Assembly: GCA_938003875.1 (NCBI GenBank)
Contig: CALKWO010000012.1
Location: forward strand, 1 to 25,022
DNA length: 25,022 nt
Origin: an uncultured bacterium
Lineage (GTDB): Bacteria > Planctomycetota > Uabimicrobiia > Uabimicrobiales > JABWCH01
Direction of reading: 5' to 3'
Position numbers and translations under genes: made by a program. Of this stretch, positions 23,118-25,022 are shown piece by piece (the stretch's first letter is position 1; each line of letters starts with the position of its first letter). The notes under the pieces were generated by a model. The model searched no databases. It had not been told where the DNA came from and was given only the letters and a program-made list of their open reading frames with translations.

Positions 23118-23705
23118 ATGCAAGATATCATTCAATTTTTTGATTCCCATGCGAAAGATTGGGATTCTTATTGGCAGGAAGAAGAGTTTGTTTTAATGCA
23201 TAAAATCTTAGACAGGTCGGGTATCCAGAAAGAGGATATGGTTCTGGATATAGCCTGTGGAACAGGGATTCTTGTTCCTTTCTATCTGGAATCAGGAATT
23301 CAGCCTTCTCGTATGCAGGGAATTGATATTTCTCCTAAAATGGTAGAAATTTTTTCTCATAAATTCCCTGATATCCCTGTACTGTGTGATGATTTTCTTT
23401 CTGCTGCTTTACCAGAAAATTTTTTTAGCTATGCCATGATCTTCAATTCTTTTCCCCATTTTATGGAGCCTGAAAGGGTATTTGCCAAAGTTGCAGAAAT
23501 TCTCAAGCCCAAAGGCAAGCTCATTATAGCTCATACCAAAACAAGAGAGGCTTTAGACATGCATCATGAGCGCAGCAGTTCGGTTGTAAAATCCCATCGT
23601 CTGATAGAAGATAGCCTGTTTCTGAAATACTATGAGAAATATGGTTTTATAGATATAGTTTTAGACAATGATTTCTATTTTTATACAATGGGCATAAAAA
23701 AATGA
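23118..23705 (+). CDS. Class I SAM-dependent methyltransferase
   Basis: This 195-residue protein has the Rossmann-type motif I LDIACGTG (43-50), the acidic Asp70 at the end of strand 2 (GIDISPKM), CDDF, a motif with FNSFPHF, and the post-motif LKPKGKLIIAH. It resembles the small UbiE/Methyltransf_11 family; the substrate cannot be told. I start it at the ATG at 23118, which begins a normal domain; the longer reading from 23031 would translate a repeat. Its stop overlaps the ATG of the next gene (ATGA), so it is translationally coupled to a predicted transporter subunit. That suggests the methyltransferase and the transported compound belong to one pathway. Confidence 0.85.
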   Translation: MQDIIQFFDSHAKDWDSYWQEEEFVLMHKILDRSGIQKEDMVLDIACGTGILVPFYLESGIQPSRMQGIDISPKMVEIFSHKFPDIPVLCDDFLSAALPENFFSYAMIFNSFPHFMEPERVFAKVAEILKPKGKLIIAHTKTREALDMHHERSSSVVKSHRLIEDSLFLKYYEKYGFIDIVLDNDFYFYTMGIKK

Positions 23706-24250
23706 AAGAAGAAAAAATCTACGATCCCAGGCAATTGCTCATTATGGGGCTTTTAGGTGCCTTGTCTCTGTCCCTGCCTTTCCTTTTCCATCTTATTCCA
23801 CAAGGAAAAGCCTTTTTGCCTTTGTTCATCCCTGTTTCCCTTGCAGGTTTTTTGCTGAACCTGAAATATTCTCTTGTTTTGTCTATCCTTATTCCTATTT
23901 TTTCTTTTGTGCTGAATGGAATGCCACCTCTTTTCATCCCGCCTGTTGGTATAATCATGATAGGAGAACTCAGTCTTCTTGTGTTTTTGAATTTTTTACT
24001 CTACCAACGATACGGCTGGAATCTTTATGTAGCAGCCTTTGTTTCCCTTGGTCTGAATCGTATATTCTATCTGGGTATTCTATGGATAGTGGCTGATTTC
24101 CTAAAAATTCCCCAAATGACCTTTGCCCTATACTCTGCAATCAAACCTTTCCCTGGCTTAATTTTGCTACTTGTTCTAGTCCCTTCACTTGTATTTACTT
24201 TAAAGAGGATTCCCTTTTTTGCACAAATTCACGATACATCCCATTACTAA
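23702..24250 (+). CDS. ECF-type transporter S component (substrate-binding membrane subunit)
   Basis: This is a 182-residue, very hydrophobic protein with about five to six membrane helices (roughly 10-30, 35-50, 55-75, 85-100, 108-130, 145-170). Size, helix count and the neighbouring EcfT-like gene fit the S component of an energy-coupling-factor vitamin transporter, with a small folded membrane domain. I cannot assign it to a known vitamin family (biotin, riboflavin, thiamine, cobalamin or queuosine precursor). The start overlaps the methyltransferase stop by 4 nt, and the stop lies inside the next gene. Confidence 0.65.
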   Translation: MKEEKIYDPRQLLIMGLLGALSLSLPFLFHLIPQGKAFLPLFIPVSLAGFLLNLKYSLVLSILIPIFSFVLNGMPPLFIPPVGIIMIGELSLLVFLNFLLYQRYGWNLYVAAFVSLGLNRIFYLGILWIVADFLKIPQMTFALYSAIKPFPGLILLLVLVPSLVFTLKRIPFFAQIHDTSHY

Positions 24251-24866
24251 ATTTTCTTTTCTTATCTTATTCCAAATTATAATTGCCTTTTTGCCAATTC
24301 TTATATCATTTGGTATTCTTTTAATTGTAGGACTATTATTTTCCTTTTATCAGAAATTTCGTTCTATTTTTTGGAAATTTTTAGCCATCTACTGTTTAAG
24401 CATTTTGTTTTTCATACCATTGGTCTGGATAGAAATGCGGTTTTTTCAGTATGATTTTTCGAATGTTGTTTTTCTGCTAAGCCTTTATATAAAATCTTTT
24501 CTATCATTATGTTGTATAATTTTTTATAAACAGAATACATCTCTCTTAGAATTTTTTTATGTATTAGAAAGACTGCATATCCCACCTTTGTTTTTATTGG
24601 CTACCCTTTTTATTTTGCTTTTTTTACGCAACATACTTGGCAAGCTCCAAAGCATGAAAACCATCTGGACTCTCAGAGTCCATACACCAAGATTTTTCTT
24701 TCGTTTTAAGATTTTTTTTTCCTTACTCCAGAATCTTATAGTATTTTCTTTTCATAATCTGGAAGATATGCATTCCATGGTGCTTCTAAGAAAACTCAAC
24801 CGCCCTATTCCCTTTGCAATGCTCTATAACCTGGAAAAAAAGCATAGAAAAAAGAACCAAAAATAA
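24219..24866 (+). CDS. ecfT: ECF transporter transmembrane (T) component, EcfT/CbiQ-like
   Basis: This 215-residue membrane protein has about five hydrophobic segments. The N-terminal IHPITKFSFLI resembles the 'DPRTKL' start of EcfT/CbiQ proteins, and ERLHIPPLFLLATLFILLFLRNI resembles the conserved central helix region. The coupling helices that contact the ATPases usually carry Ala-Arg-Gly/Ser; here the corresponding regions read LRVHTPRF and MVLLRKLN, so the motifs are diverged. The start is a TTG overlapping the S-component gene by 32 nt, with AGAGGA about 10 nt upstream; no ATG exists near the N-terminus in this frame. No ATPase (EcfA) gene follows within the window. Confidence 0.68.
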   Translation: MHKFTIHPITKFSFLILFQIIIAFLPILISFGILLIVGLLFSFYQKFRSIFWKFLAIYCLSILFFIPLVWIEMRFFQYDFSNVVFLLSLYIKSFLSLCCIIFYKQNTSLLEFFYVLERLHIPPLFLLATLFILLFLRNILGKLQSMKTIWTLRVHTPRFFFRFKIFFSLLQNLIVFSFHNLEDMHSMVLLRKLNRPIPFAMLYNLEKKHRKKNQK

Positions 24867-24961
24867 ACACTGATTCCACTCCAAAAACATTTAGCAAAGG
24901 CACTTTGGTATTTTTATATCCTATCTTCAAATGGGGAACGGACGGGGACGGGAGCGATGAA

Positions 24962-25022
24962 CTAACGCGGATAAACCGTAATCAAAAAGAAAAAAATTTA
25001 CCGCAGAGGCGCAGAGGTCGCA
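24962..25022 (-). repeat. 61-bp repeat, right copy (cut by window end)
   Basis: This is the inverted copy of 437-497, 59/61 identical, starting CTAACGCGGATAAACC and running off the window inside the CCGCAGAGGCGCAGAGG palindrome arm. The 95 nt before it (24867-24961) contain no gene; a G-rich stretch lies at about 24931-24955. Confidence 0.85.

Noticed and set aside
437..25022. Mobile genomic island bounded by inverted repeats
   Set aside because: No integrase, transposase, recombinase or toxin-antitoxin gene is present between the repeats, and the contents look like core and housekeeping genes.

Overview
The window reads as AT-rich chromosomal DNA from an anaerobic or microaerobic bacterium. 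Planctomycetota is the best guess and is an inference. It rests on three protein types that I associate with that phylum: a Hanks-type Ser/Thr kinase with an N-terminal zinc ribbon, a MerR-like helix-turn-helix protein with a long Ser/Asp-rich linker and a C-terminal membrane anchor, and a small secreted protein with a 'LWVLDARDTK...' motif. All convincing genes lie on the + strand.

Layout. 1-506 is non-coding and made of dispersed palindromic repeats plus a good sigma70-type promoter. 507-3625 holds a membrane-anchored PAF-acetylhydrolase-like esterase and a rhomboid protease with a long tail. 3887-6589 is a tight cluster: small zinc-ribbon protein, zinc-ribbon Ser/Thr kinase, PH-domain membrane protein. 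6679-9796 starts at a second promoter with an overlapping palindrome and carries the secreted protein, the HTH-TM protein, an EF-hand membrane protein and a ROK sugar kinase, ending at a hairpin. 10141-12425 is an overlapping pair: a histidine-kinase-like protein with a degraded ATP-binding domain and an NtrC-type sigma54 activator. 12637-13671 is sppA. 13840-16400 holds an unknown beta-rich protein, an ABC1/UbiB-family kinase and endonuclease V.

The metabolic centrepiece is 16526-22830: a receiver-only response regulator, a fused NuoE-NuoF NADH/FMN subunit, a selenocysteine-containing formate dehydrogenase catalytic subunit, a di-iron ferritin-like protein and FdhD. The dehydrogenase is read through an in-frame TGA at 19783-19785. 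A SECIS hairpin with a GGTCT loop follows 12 nt later, so an ordinary gene caller would split the gene in two. Together these would make a soluble NAD-linked molybdenum/tungsten formate dehydrogenase, with FdhD as sulfur donor to its cofactor. The NuoE-like domain of the fused subunit has lost three of its four [2Fe-2S] ligands.

23118-24866 holds a SAM methyltransferase overlapping an ECF-transporter S component and an EcfT-like protein, with no ATPase gene in view. The gaps carry several repeat families: a 63-bp element present twice (61/63 identical), a 61-bp sequence present in opposite orientation at both ends of the window (59/61 identical), and 'CCGCAGAGGCGCAGAG'-type and 'CAGATGAACACAAATG'-type palindromes. 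I saw no tRNA, rRNA, CRISPR array, transposase or phage gene. The strongest leads are the recoded FDH with its cluster-less NuoE domain, the degenerate kinase paired with an intact sigma54 activator, and the repeat families.
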